Positions 8,316-17,596 of a stretch of DNA of 64,000 bases are shown in pieces. Where the stretch lies: positions 124,001-188,000 of the forward strand of contig NZ_JBHSGP010000014.1 of the NCBI RefSeq assembly GCF_042654525.1. Direction: 5' to 3'. Within the stretch, counting starts at the first letter, position 1, and every line of letters starts with the position of its first letter. The notes under the pieces were generated by a model. The model saw nothing but the letters and a program-made list of their open reading frames with translations. It did not search any database and was not told where the DNA came from. The translations under genes and the position numbers were made by a program. The DNA is from Geojedonia litorea (GTDB lineage: Bacteria > Bacteroidota > Bacteroidia > Flavobacteriales > Flavobacteriaceae).

Positions 8316-9059
8316 CTATTTAAGTTCTTTTATTTTTATGTTTCGAAACCATACCTTGTCTCCATGATCTTGCAAACCAATATGGCCAGTATGATGCTTA
8401 CCAAATCCTTCCCATCCGTTAAACTTAGAATTGGCCACCATGCTGTCCCATGCCTCGCCATGCAGCGGAAACTCAACAATTACGGTGCCATTTAAAGTCA
8501 CACTTCCCTGATTGGCACTGTGGTCTACTTTTAAAATGCACTCGTTCCACTCTCCAGCTGGTTTACACACATCATATTTTGGCTGTACCATATCATACAA
8601 GGCACCTGCTTGATGAAATTTAGGATTTGCTTTGGCGTCAGGATGACGTTCGTTATCTAACACTTGAATTTCAGGACCTGTTTGATACGCCTCTTTAAAT
8701 TTAGGATCTTCATACACGCTCCAGAAAATTCCACTATTACCTCCTTCAGATATTTTCCATTCCAAAGACAGGATAAAACTGGTATAAGTGTTTTTAGTGA
8801 TGATATTTTTTCCGCCTTCGGTTCCTGGGGTAAAAGCCATCGTTCCATCTTCAATAGTCCATTCAGGATACATTTCATCGGTTAAGTAGCCTCTCCAATG
8901 ATCAAAATTAGTACCATCAAAAAGCATAGTCCATTCAGAGGCTGCTGGTGTTTCAATTTCGACTTGCGCTGTAGCAACGTCTTCTGAAGTTTGTTTTTTA
9001 TCCTGTTTACAGGCCATACTAGTAATTATTAATATGACTAAAAAAAGTTTGGTTTTCAT
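8316..9059 (-). CDS. DUF1080 lipoprotein (3-keto-glycoside hydrolase/lyase family)
   Basis: This 247-residue exported protein has a lipoprotein signal ending in a SMAC lipobox (Cys17), followed by a DUF1080 concanavalin-like domain starting at WTMLFDGTNFDHW, a family hallmark. Pfam names this family 3-keto-disaccharide hydrolase; members cleave glycosides already oxidised at C3. It is the last gene of the five-gene minus-strand operon. It would act in the periplasm or at the outer membrane on oxidised sugars made by a glycoside dehydrogenase, for which the GMC protein at 13748 is the obvious candidate. The exact substrate cannot be read from the sequence. Confidence 0.85.
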   Translation of the reverse strand: MKTKLFLVILIITSMACKQDKKQTSEDVATAQVEIETPAASEWTMLFDGTNFDHWRGYLTDEMYPEWTIEDGTMAFTPGTEGGKNIITKNTYTSFILSLEWKISEGGNSGIFWSVYEDPKFKEAYQTGPEIQVLDNERHPDAKANPKFHQAGALYDMVQPKYDVCKPAGEWNECILKVDHSANQGSVTLNGTVIVEFPLHGEAWDSMVANSKFNGWEGFGKHHTGHIGLQDHGDKVWFRNIKIKELK

Positions 9060-9076
9060 TCTAATTATTTAAAAGT

Positions 9077-10129
9077 TTACAATCCTAATATTTGTTTTAG
9101 TTGGCTTTCATTAGTTTCTCCACCAGCAAAATTATCAAAAGCTTTTTCAGTAGCTTCAATAATATGTCTGGTAATAAACGGTGCTCCTTCTCTTGCCCCT
9201 TGTTCTGGACTTTTAATTACACATTCCCACTCTAACACCGCCCAAACGTCACAGCCATATTCGGTTAATTTTGAAAAGACCGTTTTAAAATCAACTTGTC
9301 CATCACCAGGTGAGCGGTAACGTCCTGCTCGATCTTTCCAATCATTATAACCTCCAAAAGTTCCTTTTTTTCCTGTTGGGTTAAATTCGGAATCCTTCAC
9401 ATGAAACATTTTAATGAATTCATGATAATGGTCAATATATTGAAGATAGTCTAATTGCTGAAGCACAAAATGAGAAGGGTCGTATAAAATATTGCAACGT
9501 TTATGGTTTCCTGTTGCCGCAAGAAATCGCTCAAAAGTATCACCGTCATGAATATCTTCAACTGGATGTACCTCATAGCATACATCTACACCTTGTTCAT
9601 CAAAAGCATTTAATATTGGCAGCCATCTATTGGCCAATTCCTTAAAGCCTAAATCAACCAATCCTTTGGGTTGTTGAGGCCAAGGATGTACCGCTGGCCA
9701 TAGTAACGATCCTGAAAACGTAGCATGTGCATTCGTTTTTAGTCGCCTACTGGCAATGGCCGCGTTTTTCATTTCTTGAATTGCCCATGCTGTACGTTCT
9801 TTTGGTTTCCCTTTAAGATGGTCTGGAGCAAACACATCAAACATAATATCATGCGCTGGATGTACTGCAACCAATTGTCCTTGGATATGTGTAGAAAGTT
9901 CGGTTAATTCTAATCCATACGAATTTATTTTACCCAATAACTCATCACAATAGGTCTGGCTCTCGGCAGCTTTTGTTAAATCTATTAATCGCGGATCTAA
10001 AGTTGGCATTTGAATGCCCTTATAACCCAAATCACTAGCCCATTTACACAACCCATCTAATGAATTAAATGGCGCATGGTCATCCATGAACTGTGCTAAA
10101 AAAATCGCTGGTCCTTTTATTGTTTTCAT
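9077..10129 (-). CDS. Sugar phosphate isomerase/epimerase-like TIM-barrel protein (cytoplasmic)
   Basis: This 350-residue protein has an AP-endonuclease-2/xylose-isomerase-like TIM barrel and no signal peptide. Barrel motifs include CYEVHPVEDIHDG with a metal-ligand glutamate, NILYDPSHFVLQ, FHVKDSEF and the closing WAVLEWE strand, giving the usual Glu/Asp/His/Glu metal site. It overlaps the Gfo/Idh/MocA gene by one base (TAATG), so the two are probably translated together. In such clusters it would isomerise, epimerise or hydrate a keto-sugar intermediate. The reaction is inferred from family and context only. Confidence 0.82.
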   Translation of the reverse strand: MKTIKGPAIFLAQFMDDHAPFNSLDGLCKWASDLGYKGIQMPTLDPRLIDLTKAAESQTYCDELLGKINSYGLELTELSTHIQGQLVAVHPAHDIMFDVFAPDHLKGKPKERTAWAIQEMKNAAIASRRLKTNAHATFSGSLLWPAVHPWPQQPKGLVDLGFKELANRWLPILNAFDEQGVDVCYEVHPVEDIHDGDTFERFLAATGNHKRCNILYDPSHFVLQQLDYLQYIDHYHEFIKMFHVKDSEFNPTGKKGTFGGYNDWKDRAGRYRSPGDGQVDFKTVFSKLTEYGCDVWAVLEWECVIKSPEQGAREGAPFITRHIIEATEKAFDNFAGGETNESQLKQILGL

Positions 10130-11274
10130 TAATCAATAGTTTCAATAGCCACCCAAACATTTCCTTTTTGGTGAGATTCAACAGCTTTTTCAATAAAATT
10201 CATTCCTCTAACCCCATCGATAATTGTAGGATATTCGCCATGATCATAAGGTTCTTTGTTAATAGCCTTGGCAACACCTTTGTAGATATTTCCCATAGAA
10301 TCGAATATACCTTCAGGATGTCCTGGAGGCAATTTAGTGCCATCCAAAGACAACGCGCTGTTATAGGAATGTCCAGGTTTTAAAACACGAAGCGGTTTAC
10401 CATCTTCCATTAAATATAAGTAGTTAGGGTTTTCTTGCTCCCATTTTAATCCGGCTTTATCGCCATAGACTTTAACAATGAAACTATTTTCTTCACCAGT
10501 GGCAATCTGACTGGTACAAATAACACCTTTTACATTATTGGAACAACGCAAAAGCACTGTTCCATCAATATCCATTTTATTGTCTTCATATAGGTAATTG
10601 AGATCAGCCAAAACGGATTCAACTTTTAAGCCTGAAACATACTCTAACATATCAAAGGCATGCGTACCAATATCACCAACACAACAACTAATTCCTGATT
10701 TTTCAGGATTTAGGCGCCACGTTGTAGAACGTTTTTCCTTATCATGAATAATTGGGTTAATCCAACCTTGATAATATTGCGCATCGACCTTTTGTAGTTT
10801 CCCTAATTCGCCATTTTTAATCATCTCACGCATTTGACGTACCATAGGGTAACCTGTATAGGTATAGGTTACTGCGAATACAGTATTAGCCATTTTCAAG
10901 GTAGCGTTTAACACCTTGGCTTCTTCATAGGTTGTGGTTAACGGTTTTTCGCAAATTACATTAAACCCATTTTCCAGCAGTTTTTTAGCCATTGGAAAAT
11001 GAAGAAAATTTGGTGTTAAGATAGAAACCACCTGCATGCGCTCATTGACAGGAAGTTTTAATTCTTCAGCAATTAAGGTGTCAAAATCTTTATATATTCT
11101 ATTGGTTGGTAACCCTATTTTTTTGGCAAAGCCAATATTTTCTTCAAAAACAGGATTGAAAACACCTCCAACAATTTGATATTTATCATACATGGCAGAT
11201 GCCACTCGGTGCAAAACGCCTATTAATGAATCTCCTCCTCCTCCTAAAATTCCTAATCTTATTTTATTGCTCAT
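10129..11274 (-). CDS. Gfo/Idh/MocA-family sugar oxidoreductase
   Basis: This 381-residue NAD(P)-dependent dehydrogenase has a Rossmann N-terminus (LGILGGGGDS) and the family EKPLTTTYEEA motif, whose lysine is catalytic. No signal sequence is present, so it is cytoplasmic. It lies seven bases after the MFS gene and overlaps the TIM-barrel gene by one base. In a keto-sugar pathway it would reduce a 3-keto-sugar back to the ordinary sugar, or oxidise at C3; direction and substrate are not readable from the sequence. Confidence 0.85.
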   Translation of the reverse strand: MSNKIRLGILGGGGDSLIGVLHRVASAMYDKYQIVGGVFNPVFEENIGFAKKIGLPTNRIYKDFDTLIAEELKLPVNERMQVVSILTPNFLHFPMAKKLLENGFNVICEKPLTTTYEEAKVLNATLKMANTVFAVTYTYTGYPMVRQMREMIKNGELGKLQKVDAQYYQGWINPIIHDKEKRSTTWRLNPEKSGISCCVGDIGTHAFDMLEYVSGLKVESVLADLNYLYEDNKMDIDGTVLLRCSNNVKGVICTSQIATGEENSFIVKVYGDKAGLKWEQENPNYLYLMEDGKPLRVLKPGHSYNSALSLDGTKLPPGHPEGIFDSMGNIYKGVAKAINKEPYDHGEYPTIIDGVRGMNFIEKAVESHQKGNVWVAIETID

Positions 11275-11281
11275 TTTTAAT

Positions 11282-12514
11282 TTAAGCTTCTTTATATTCT
11301 ACTTTTTCATTTTTAAATAATACCGCAAAAACAACAAGAACACCTACAGCGAAAAGTGCCGGAAAGGTCCAAATGTCTAACCAGCTATGTGTTCCATCTT
11401 CTAATAGATTTTTATCAACGATTTTACCTGCAACCCAAAAACCTACTAACATACCAACTCCATAAGTTGCTAGAGTTATAAGACCTTGTGCCGCACTTTT
11501 TATTTTTTCACCCGCTTTAGAATCGGTGTAAATTTGTCCCGATACAAAGAAAAAGTCATAGCATATACCATGTAATGCAATACCAATAACCAACATAAAA
11601 AATAGATCACCTGCATTTCCATAAGCAAACAAAGCGTAACGAATACCCCAAGCTAACATTCCAAATAAAATAGTTTTTTTAAAGCCATACTTTTTGAAAA
11701 AGAAAGGCAAAAGCAACATAAATCCTACTTCGGAGATTTGTCCCAACGAAGCCCAGGCAGTAGAATTCTCAACTTTATATTCAGTTAAAAATGGACTGAT
11801 GTTTTGATAATAAAATGCTAAAGGAATACATATTAAAACTGAAGATAAAAAGAACACCAAAAAGTTTCTGTCCTTCAACAACTTTAAAGCATCAAGCCCT
11901 AATATATCAGACATTTTCACTTTCTCTCCTTTAGCTACACTTGGTGGTGTTTTAGGCAAGGTAAAACTGAACACTCCCAACACTGCTGATGCAATAGCCA
12001 CCATCATAAAGGTATTGGACAACATACCATTACCAATATTTTCAATGGAATCCCATTTAAAGACAAAACTAATGATGAGTCCAGCTAAAATCCATCCAAT
12101 TGTTCCAAAAACTCTCACTAAAGGAAATTGTTTGGCAGGATCATTCATTTGATTAAACGACACCGAATTCACCAAAGCCAAGGTTGGCATATAGGCAATC
12201 ATATAACCCAAAACATAAGGGTAAAAAGTAGAAAACTCTGTAGACTGCGACATTTGAAACATTAAAAATGCGCCTACAAGGTGTAAGATACCCAGTATTT
12301 TTTCGGCATTAAAAAAGCGATCAGCTATTAGTCCAATTATAAAAGGAGCGATAATTGCACCCCATGATTGTGTTGAATATGCCATGGCTGTTTCTGCTCC
12401 TGTGGCACTTAAATTATTGCCTAAAAATGAGCCTAGTGTTACAAACCATCCACCCCAAATAAAAAACTCGAGGAACATCATGAAGGACAGCTGAAATTGT
12501 GTTGATTTTTTCAT
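11282..12514 (-). CDS. MFS permease of the nucleoside:H+ symporter (NupG-like) type
   Basis: This 410-residue inner-membrane protein has about twelve hydrophobic segments. It begins with FMMFLEFFIWGGWFVTLG, characteristic of the NupG/XapB-like branch that in Bacteroidota is usually linked to sugar-catabolic operons. Its place between a secreted isomerase and a Gfo/Idh/MocA enzyme suggests that it imports the (keto-)sugar released in the periplasm. True nucleoside transport is possible but not supported by the neighbours. Confidence 0.8.
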   Translation of the reverse strand: MKKSTQFQLSFMMFLEFFIWGGWFVTLGSFLGNNLSATGAETAMAYSTQSWGAIIAPFIIGLIADRFFNAEKILGILHLVGAFLMFQMSQSTEFSTFYPYVLGYMIAYMPTLALVNSVSFNQMNDPAKQFPLVRVFGTIGWILAGLIISFVFKWDSIENIGNGMLSNTFMMVAIASAVLGVFSFTLPKTPPSVAKGEKVKMSDILGLDALKLLKDRNFLVFFLSSVLICIPLAFYYQNISPFLTEYKVENSTAWASLGQISEVGFMLLLPFFFKKYGFKKTILFGMLAWGIRYALFAYGNAGDLFFMLVIGIALHGICYDFFFVSGQIYTDSKAGEKIKSAAQGLITLATYGVGMLVGFWVAGKIVDKNLLEDGTHSWLDIWTFPALFAVGVLVVFAVLFKNEKVEYKEA

Positions 12515-12541
12515 AAATAATTTAGTTAGTTGTTGTCAAAA

Positions 12542-13522
12542 TTAGTTTGTCATTTTTGCTGATTTCAATAAAAGGGCTTTAGTTGCTAAAATACCTTCTT
12601 TTTCATCTAACCTCGAACCTTCATACTCTACACCAATAAAACCCGTGTAACCAGCATCTTTTACTAACTCAAGTATTCTAGGATAATCTAAAGAAGTTTC
12701 ATTCCCTTGCTCATCAAAATCATACGATTTTGCACTCACTGCTTTTGCAGCAGGTAACATCAATTCTATTCCTTCATACTTATCTTCATAAACCTGTTCA
12801 CATTCGCCCCATTGCGCTCCGTCCTTACGCTTAACACACCAATTTCCAAAATCAGGTAAAGTACCGCAGTTAGGCATATTAACAGCCTCAATAGCAGCCA
12901 TTAATTTTGGAGCGTCAGACGACAACCAGCCGTGATTTTCGCACAAAACGTTAATGTTTTTTGTAGCAGCATACTCTGATAATTTTTTTAAACCATCCAC
13001 AACACTTGTATGCCATAATTTGGGATCATTGGTTCCAAAGGTATTAACACGAATTGAATGACACCCTAATTTTTGCGCCGCATCAACCCATTTTTTATGA
13101 TTTTCAACAGCTGTATTTCTTTTCTCTAAATCTGGGTCGGCCAAGTCACCTTCGCCATCAACCATAATCAACACGTTTTTCATTCCATGAAGCTCGCTTA
13201 TCACTTTAAGTGAATCTATAGTTTTGTCAAAGCCCAATTCCTCTATTTTTTTGGCATATAAATGGTTAACATATTCTAAACCTGCAAAACCCATATCTTT
13301 AGCCATTTCTGCAAACAAAAACGGATCGCCATTTTGATCGTTCACATATTTATGAAGTGACCATTGTGCTAATGATAATTTAAAAAAAGGTTCTACCTCC
13401 TCAACTTCAACAGTTTCTGGTGCAACCTCTTTTTTAGTGCTTTCCTTACAAGACAATGATAGCAGAAAAATGCTCAATACGAATTTTAATGCTATTGATT
13501 TAATGGTGTTAGAATAAGTCAT
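12542..13522 (-). CDS. Exported sugar isomerase/epimerase-like TIM-barrel lipoprotein
   Basis: The first gene of the minus-strand sugar operon encodes 326 residues. A signal peptide ends in LSLSC, a lipobox (Cys25), followed by a Glu-rich linker and a hydroxypyruvate-isomerase-like barrel starting LSLAQWSLHK. VLCENHGWLSSD, GTLPDFGNWC and the final FIGVEYEG strand carry the metal-site residues. An extracytoplasmic location for this fold suggests it works on free keto-sugars outside the inner membrane, together with the DUF1080 lipoprotein. It is transcribed away from the GMC operon across a 225-base control region. Confidence 0.82.
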   Translation of the reverse strand: MTYSNTIKSIALKFVLSIFLLSLSCKESTKKEVAPETVEVEEVEPFFKLSLAQWSLHKYVNDQNGDPFLFAEMAKDMGFAGLEYVNHLYAKKIEELGFDKTIDSLKVISELHGMKNVLIMVDGEGDLADPDLEKRNTAVENHKKWVDAAQKLGCHSIRVNTFGTNDPKLWHTSVVDGLKKLSEYAATKNINVLCENHGWLSSDAPKLMAAIEAVNMPNCGTLPDFGNWCVKRKDGAQWGECEQVYEDKYEGIELMLPAAKAVSAKSYDFDEQGNETSLDYPRILELVKDAGYTGFIGVEYEGSRLDEKEGILATKALLLKSAKMTN

Positions 13523-13617
13523 AGTGATTCCTTAAATTATTACTTAATTTTATTGAAATGTATTACATATTTGCTTTTAAAGATAAGCATTCTACCAGAA
13601 AAGCAGATTATTTTTAT

Positions 13618-13631
13618 CGAAATCGTTTTCG
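13618..13631. promoter_or_regulatory. LacI-family-type operator between the two sugar operons
   Basis: CGAAATCGTTTTCG fits the LacI-family operator pattern CGAAAwCGwTTTCG, with symmetric CGAAA/TTTCG arms around a central CG. It lies 96 bases before the minus-strand operon start and 117 before the GMC start, where one regulator could control both. No lacI-type gene is in the window. Confidence 0.5.
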
Positions 13632-13747
13632 GTTCTATTAACTGAAAGTTTGTGTCAAATTAACATCTTTATAATTGTGAAATCATTAAATTAATCCCTT
13701 GTTTTTTACATTTATATTAATATTCCACTAATACTAAACACTTTATA

Positions 13748-15472
13748 ATGAATAACACTAACAATTCGCTTAATCAAGAACAATATGATGCCATTGTTGT
13801 GGGCACAGGCATTTCAGGTGGTTGGGCTGCTAAAGAACTTTGTGAAAATGGTCTAAAAACATTAGTGCTTGAGCGCGGAAGAATGATCAAGCATATTGAG
13901 GATTATCCAACAGCAAATCTAGACCCTTGGGATCTTCCAAATGGGGGTGATCCAACTAGAGAAACCAAAGAACGAAAGTATAAACAAAACCGTTCTGGTT
14001 ATACCACCAGAGAAGAATACCAACACTTTTTTGTGGACGATATTAAACACCCTTATAACGAAGTTAAACGATTTGATTGGATGCGAGGCTACCACGTAGG
14101 AGGACGTTCTTTAATGTGGGGAAGACAGAGTTACAGATTAAGTGACATTGACTTTGAAGCGAATAAAAAAGAAGGCATAGCTGTAGATTGGCCTGTGCGT
14201 TATAAAGATATTGCACCATGGTATGACAAGGTTGAAGAATTTATTGGTGTGAGTGGTGAAAATTTAGGTTTACAACAACTTCCAGATCAAAAATTGTTGA
14301 AGCCCATGAATTTAAATTGTGTTGAAGAACATTTAAAGGAAAAAATGTCGGCTACTTTTGATGACGGAAGAGTTTTAACCATTGGAAGAACTGCTCATAT
14401 CACCGAAGGCACAAAGCCTGGATTAGGAAGAAGTACTTGCCAATACAGAGACCGATGTATGCGAGGCTGTCCATTTGGCGCCTATTTTAGTAGTAACTCA
14501 TCAACACTTCCAACTGCAGAAGCAACAGGAAATATGACCTTAAGACCTAATTCTATTGTTCATGAAGTTATTTATGATGATGCTACCCAAAAAGCAACAG
14601 GGGTAAGAGTTATTGATGCTGAAACTAAAGAAACTTTTGAATTCAAAGCCAAAGTTATTTTTCTTTGTGCTTCAGCAATTGCATCGGCATCTATATTATT
14701 ACAATCTAAATCTGAACGGTTTCCAAATGGTTTAGGTAATGATAGTGGTGAATTAGGACATAACATAATGGACCATCATTTCCATGTTGGAGCCAGAGCA
14801 AAAGCTGAAGGCTTTGAAGACAAATACAATAAAGGCCGTCGAGCTAATGGTGTTTATATCCCAAGGTTTAGAAATTTAGGTGGCAAAACTGAAGTAAAAG
14901 AATTTAAACGTGGTTATGGCTATCAGGGTGGAGCCAATAGATCAAGTGCTTCAGAACTTGTGGCCGAATTAAAATATGGTCCAGAATTGAAAGAGGCCAT
15001 TTTAAAGCCAGGGGAATGGAACGTTAACTTGCTTGCCTTTGGAGAAACACTTCCAGATCATAAAAACAAAATGTATTTAGATTATGAAAAACTTGACGAA
15101 TGGGGCTTACCAACGGTCACTTTTGATGCCGATTTTGGAGAAAACGAATTGGCCATGAGAAAAGACATGAAGGAACAAGCTGTAAAAATGCTTGAAGCTG
15201 CAGGCTTTAAAGATGTACAAGGTTACGATAATGTTGAGGGGAGAGCGATGGGACTAGGTATTCATGAAATGGGTACAGCCAGAATGGGTAGAGACCCTAA
15301 AACATCTGTTTTAAACGAATATAACCAAATTCATGCCTGTAAAAATGTATATGTCACTGATGGTGCCTTTATGACCTCTGCTGGTTGTCAAAATCCATCC
15401 TTAACTTATATGGCATTTACGGCACGAGCTGCAAATCATGCCGCAGAACAAATAAAAAAATCTAACGCCTAA
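13748..15472 (+). CDS. GMC-family FAD oxidoreductase, large subunit
   Basis: This 574-residue flavoprotein oxidises a sugar or alcohol. The FAD-binding motif VGTGISGGWAAKEL lies near the N-terminus, GRSLMWGR follows, and the C-terminal domain HEMGTARMG...GAFMTSAGCQNPSLTYMA carries the active-site region. Cysteines C-x5-C-x3-C in TCQYRDRCMRGC resemble those that bind an Fe-S cluster in bacterial FAD-glucose dehydrogenases. It has no signal of its own, while the next gene carries one, as in dehydrogenase complexes where the small subunit pilots Tat export. The likely role is C3 oxidation of glycosides; gluconate or other polyol oxidation is an alternative. Confidence 0.85.
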   Translation: MNNTNNSLNQEQYDAIVVGTGISGGWAAKELCENGLKTLVLERGRMIKHIEDYPTANLDPWDLPNGGDPTRETKERKYKQNRSGYTTREEYQHFFVDDIKHPYNEVKRFDWMRGYHVGGRSLMWGRQSYRLSDIDFEANKKEGIAVDWPVRYKDIAPWYDKVEEFIGVSGENLGLQQLPDQKLLKPMNLNCVEEHLKEKMSATFDDGRVLTIGRTAHITEGTKPGLGRSTCQYRDRCMRGCPFGAYFSSNSSTLPTAEATGNMTLRPNSIVHEVIYDDATQKATGVRVIDAETKETFEFKAKVIFLCASAIASASILLQSKSERFPNGLGNDSGELGHNIMDHHFHVGARAKAEGFEDKYNKGRRANGVYIPRFRNLGGKTEVKEFKRGYGYQGGANRSSASELVAELKYGPELKEAILKPGEWNVNLLAFGETLPDHKNKMYLDYEKLDEWGLPTVTFDADFGENELAMRKDMKEQAVKMLEAAGFKDVQGYDNVEGRAMGLGIHEMGTARMGRDPKTSVLNEYNQIHACKNVYVTDGAFMTSAGCQNPSLTYMAFTARAANHAAEQIKKSNA

Positions 15473-15484
15473 ACGTCTATCATT

Positions 15485-16084
15485 ATGAAAAGAAGAGAAG
15501 CATTAAAAAATCTAGGATTAGCTGCCGGATTTGTAGTAGCCACACCATCGGTTATAAGTTTATTACAAAGTTGCACAAGTGATGCAAAAACTTGGACACC
15601 CGTATTTTTAAGCGTTGAAGAAGGCGTTGTTTTAACTAATTTAGTAGACACCATTTTACCTAAATCTGAAAGCCTTCCTGCAGCTACTGAAATCAATGTT
15701 CCAGAATTTATTGACAAATACTTCAGTGAGGTTTTAGAAGTTGAACAACAAAATCAAGTGAAGTCTGGGTTTGCATCAATAATCACTATACTCAAACCAA
15801 ATCCAGAGGAAAGTATTGATAAAGTCAAACCTGAAAACTACATGGCCCTTTTAGATAATCACATGCGTATAAAAGGTGAAATTGATGAGGAACGTGAAGC
15901 CAATCCAGAGTCGGAAGCTATGACAAAGTCTGAATTTCTGAATAATATGAAGTGGATGACCATAAAAGCCTATAAAACGACACAAGAAATAGGTGAGAAT
16001 GTTTTAAACTACGATCCTGTTCCTGGCGCCTATTACTGTGGCGATCTCCAAGAACTTACAGGAGGCAAATCCTATTCATTATAG
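15485..16084 (+). CDS. Gluconate 2-dehydrogenase subunit 3-like protein (small subunit of the GMC enzyme)
   Basis: This 199-residue protein has a twin-arginine-like start (MKRREALKNLGLAAG) and a possible lipobox at LLQSC (Cys30). The body matches the gluconate_2-dh3 family, with LVDTILPKSESLPAATE and a C-terminal GAYYCGDLQELTGGKSYSL. It lies 12 bases after the GMC gene. Such subunits stabilise and export the flavoprotein and link it to a cytochrome or copper-protein acceptor. No cytochrome gene follows, but an azurin gene ends one base beyond this operon. Confidence 0.82.
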   Translation: MKRREALKNLGLAAGFVVATPSVISLLQSCTSDAKTWTPVFLSVEEGVVLTNLVDTILPKSESLPAATEINVPEFIDKYFSEVLEVEQQNQVKSGFASIITILKPNPEESIDKVKPENYMALLDNHMRIKGEIDEEREANPESEAMTKSEFLNNMKWMTIKAYKTTQEIGENVLNYDPVPGAYYCGDLQELTGGKSYSL

Positions 16085-16090
16085 ACTATT

Positions 16091-17005
16091 GTGAATAGAC
16101 GGCGTTTTGTTCAGAATACATTACTCTCGGCTACTGCAACTGCAGTGGTTATCCCGTCAGTTTTTGGACAAACAGCCACGTCTATAAAAACATCTTTCAA
16201 ACTTAAATTCGCTCCGCATGATGGCATGTTTAAACATCAAGCGGGCGATTCATTTTTAGATCAGATAAAATTCATGTCAGATCAAGGCTTTACAGCTATT
16301 GAAGACAACGACATGCGAAATAGACCAATTGCAGAGCAGGAAGCTATTGGAAAACTACTTTCAGATTTAAACATGGATATGGGCGTTTTCGTGGCTCATA
16401 AAATTTATTGGGACAAACCTAATTTGGCAAGTGGGGATTTAGATTACCGTAAGGAATTCTTAAAGGATATTGAAAACGCTATTGGAGTTGCAAAACGTAC
16501 AAACGCCAAATGGATGACCATAGTCCCTGGCTATGTAGATTTACGCTTGCATGAAGATTACCAAACCGCAAATGTGGTGAAATCTCTAAAACAAGCCTGT
16601 GCTTTACTAGAGCCTCATAATTTAACCATGGTCCTTGAACCTCTTAATTTTAGAAACCATCCTGGTATGTTCTTGACCAGATCGCCACAGGCTTACCAAA
16701 TTTGCAAGGCTGTAAATTCTTCTTCTTGTAAAATTTTATATGATGTGTATCATCAACAAATTCAAGAAGGAAATTTAATTCCAAATATCGAAGCTTGCTG
16801 GGATGAAATCGCCTATTTTCAGGTAGGTGACAATCCTGGTAGAAATGAGCCAACTACTGGAGAAATTAACTTCACTAACGTGTTTAAGTTTATTCACAAC
16901 AAAGGCTATGAAGGCATCATTGGTATGGAACACGGTAATTCACAATCTGGAAAAGAAGGTGAATTAGCCGTGATAAATGCTTATAGAACTGTGAGTCAAT
17001 TTTAA
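16091..17005 (+). CDS. Tat-exported hydroxypyruvate isomerase-like TIM-barrel protein (GTG start)
   Basis: This 304-residue protein starts at a GTG six bases after the previous stop. It begins with a twin-arginine motif (NRRRFVQNTLL) and an export signal ending near VFGQ. The barrel shows MVLEPLNF, CKILYDVYHQQI, YFQVGDNPGR and GIIGMEHGNS, the usual metal and active-site strands of hydroxypyruvate isomerase/tagatose-epimerase relatives. It is the third such barrel in the locus and the second exported one. It probably acts on the oxidised sugar in the periplasm. It ends one base from the convergent azurin gene. Confidence 0.82.
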   Translation: MNRRRFVQNTLLSATATAVVIPSVFGQTATSIKTSFKLKFAPHDGMFKHQAGDSFLDQIKFMSDQGFTAIEDNDMRNRPIAEQEAIGKLLSDLNMDMGVFVAHKIYWDKPNLASGDLDYRKEFLKDIENAIGVAKRTNAKWMTIVPGYVDLRLHEDYQTANVVKSLKQACALLEPHNLTMVLEPLNFRNHPGMFLTRSPQAYQICKAVNSSSCKILYDVYHQQIQEGNLIPNIEACWDEIAYFQVGDNPGRNEPTTGEINFTNVFKFIHNKGYEGIIGMEHGNSQSGKEGELAVINAYRTVSQF

Positions 17006-17006
17006 C

Positions 17007-17519
17007 TTATTCTACAATAAACTTTCCGTTCATTAGTGCGAAGTGTGCTGGGAAACTGCATAAAAAATCGTAAACTCCAGCCGCAGGCGCAGTAAACTCA
17101 ATACTGGTTGTTTCTCCACCACCAATCATTTTAGTATTCACTAAAACATCTTGTGTACCAACAGGAATATAATCATTCTCTTTTTGCGTGGCGGCACTAG
17201 CTGCAAATGCTCCAAGATCTGCTCCTAAATTTAAAATCACCACATTATGACCCATCACATTTTTATCTAATTTACCTAAATGTCTCAAGGTTAATTTTAC
17301 CTTTTGCCCAGCTTTAACTCTGATTTCGTTGGTATTAAATTTCATCAAATCATCTGCAGTAATAACAATGTTGGCCACATTATCATCAGATTTTGAAGTT
17401 TCGGCAGACTTTATTTTTACCTTACTCGATGCATCTTCTTCTTTTTTCTTCTCTCCTCCACAACCAACTGCTATTGAACAAATCATTAAAAGAGTAAATA
17501 CGTTTTTTAGTGTTTTCAT
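17007..17519 (-). CDS. Azurin-type cupredoxin lipoprotein
   Basis: This 170-residue blue-copper electron carrier has a lipoprotein signal ending at Cys20 (VGC), a charged linker to about residue 48, then an azurin domain. Copper ligands are clear: H91 (GHNVV), C154, H159 and M163 in LCSFPAHFALMNG. It is membrane-anchored and would shuttle electrons in the periplasm, perhaps to a terminal oxidase. The gene converges on the TIM-barrel gene with a single base between the stops. A link to the GMC dehydrogenase is suggestive but unproven. Confidence 0.92.
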   Translation of the reverse strand: MKTLKNVFTLLMICSIAVGCGGEKKKEEDASSKVKIKSAETSKSDDNVANIVITADDLMKFNTNEIRVKAGQKVKLTLRHLGKLDKNVMGHNVVILNLGADLGAFAASAATQKENDYIPVGTQDVLVNTKMIGGGETTSIEFTAPAAGVYDFLCSFPAHFALMNGKFIVE

Positions 17520-17596
17520 TTGAATTTATAGTTTATTAAATATTGAAGTGTGATTTACACGACTAAATTAACGAAATAATTAGACTCCTCTAAACT

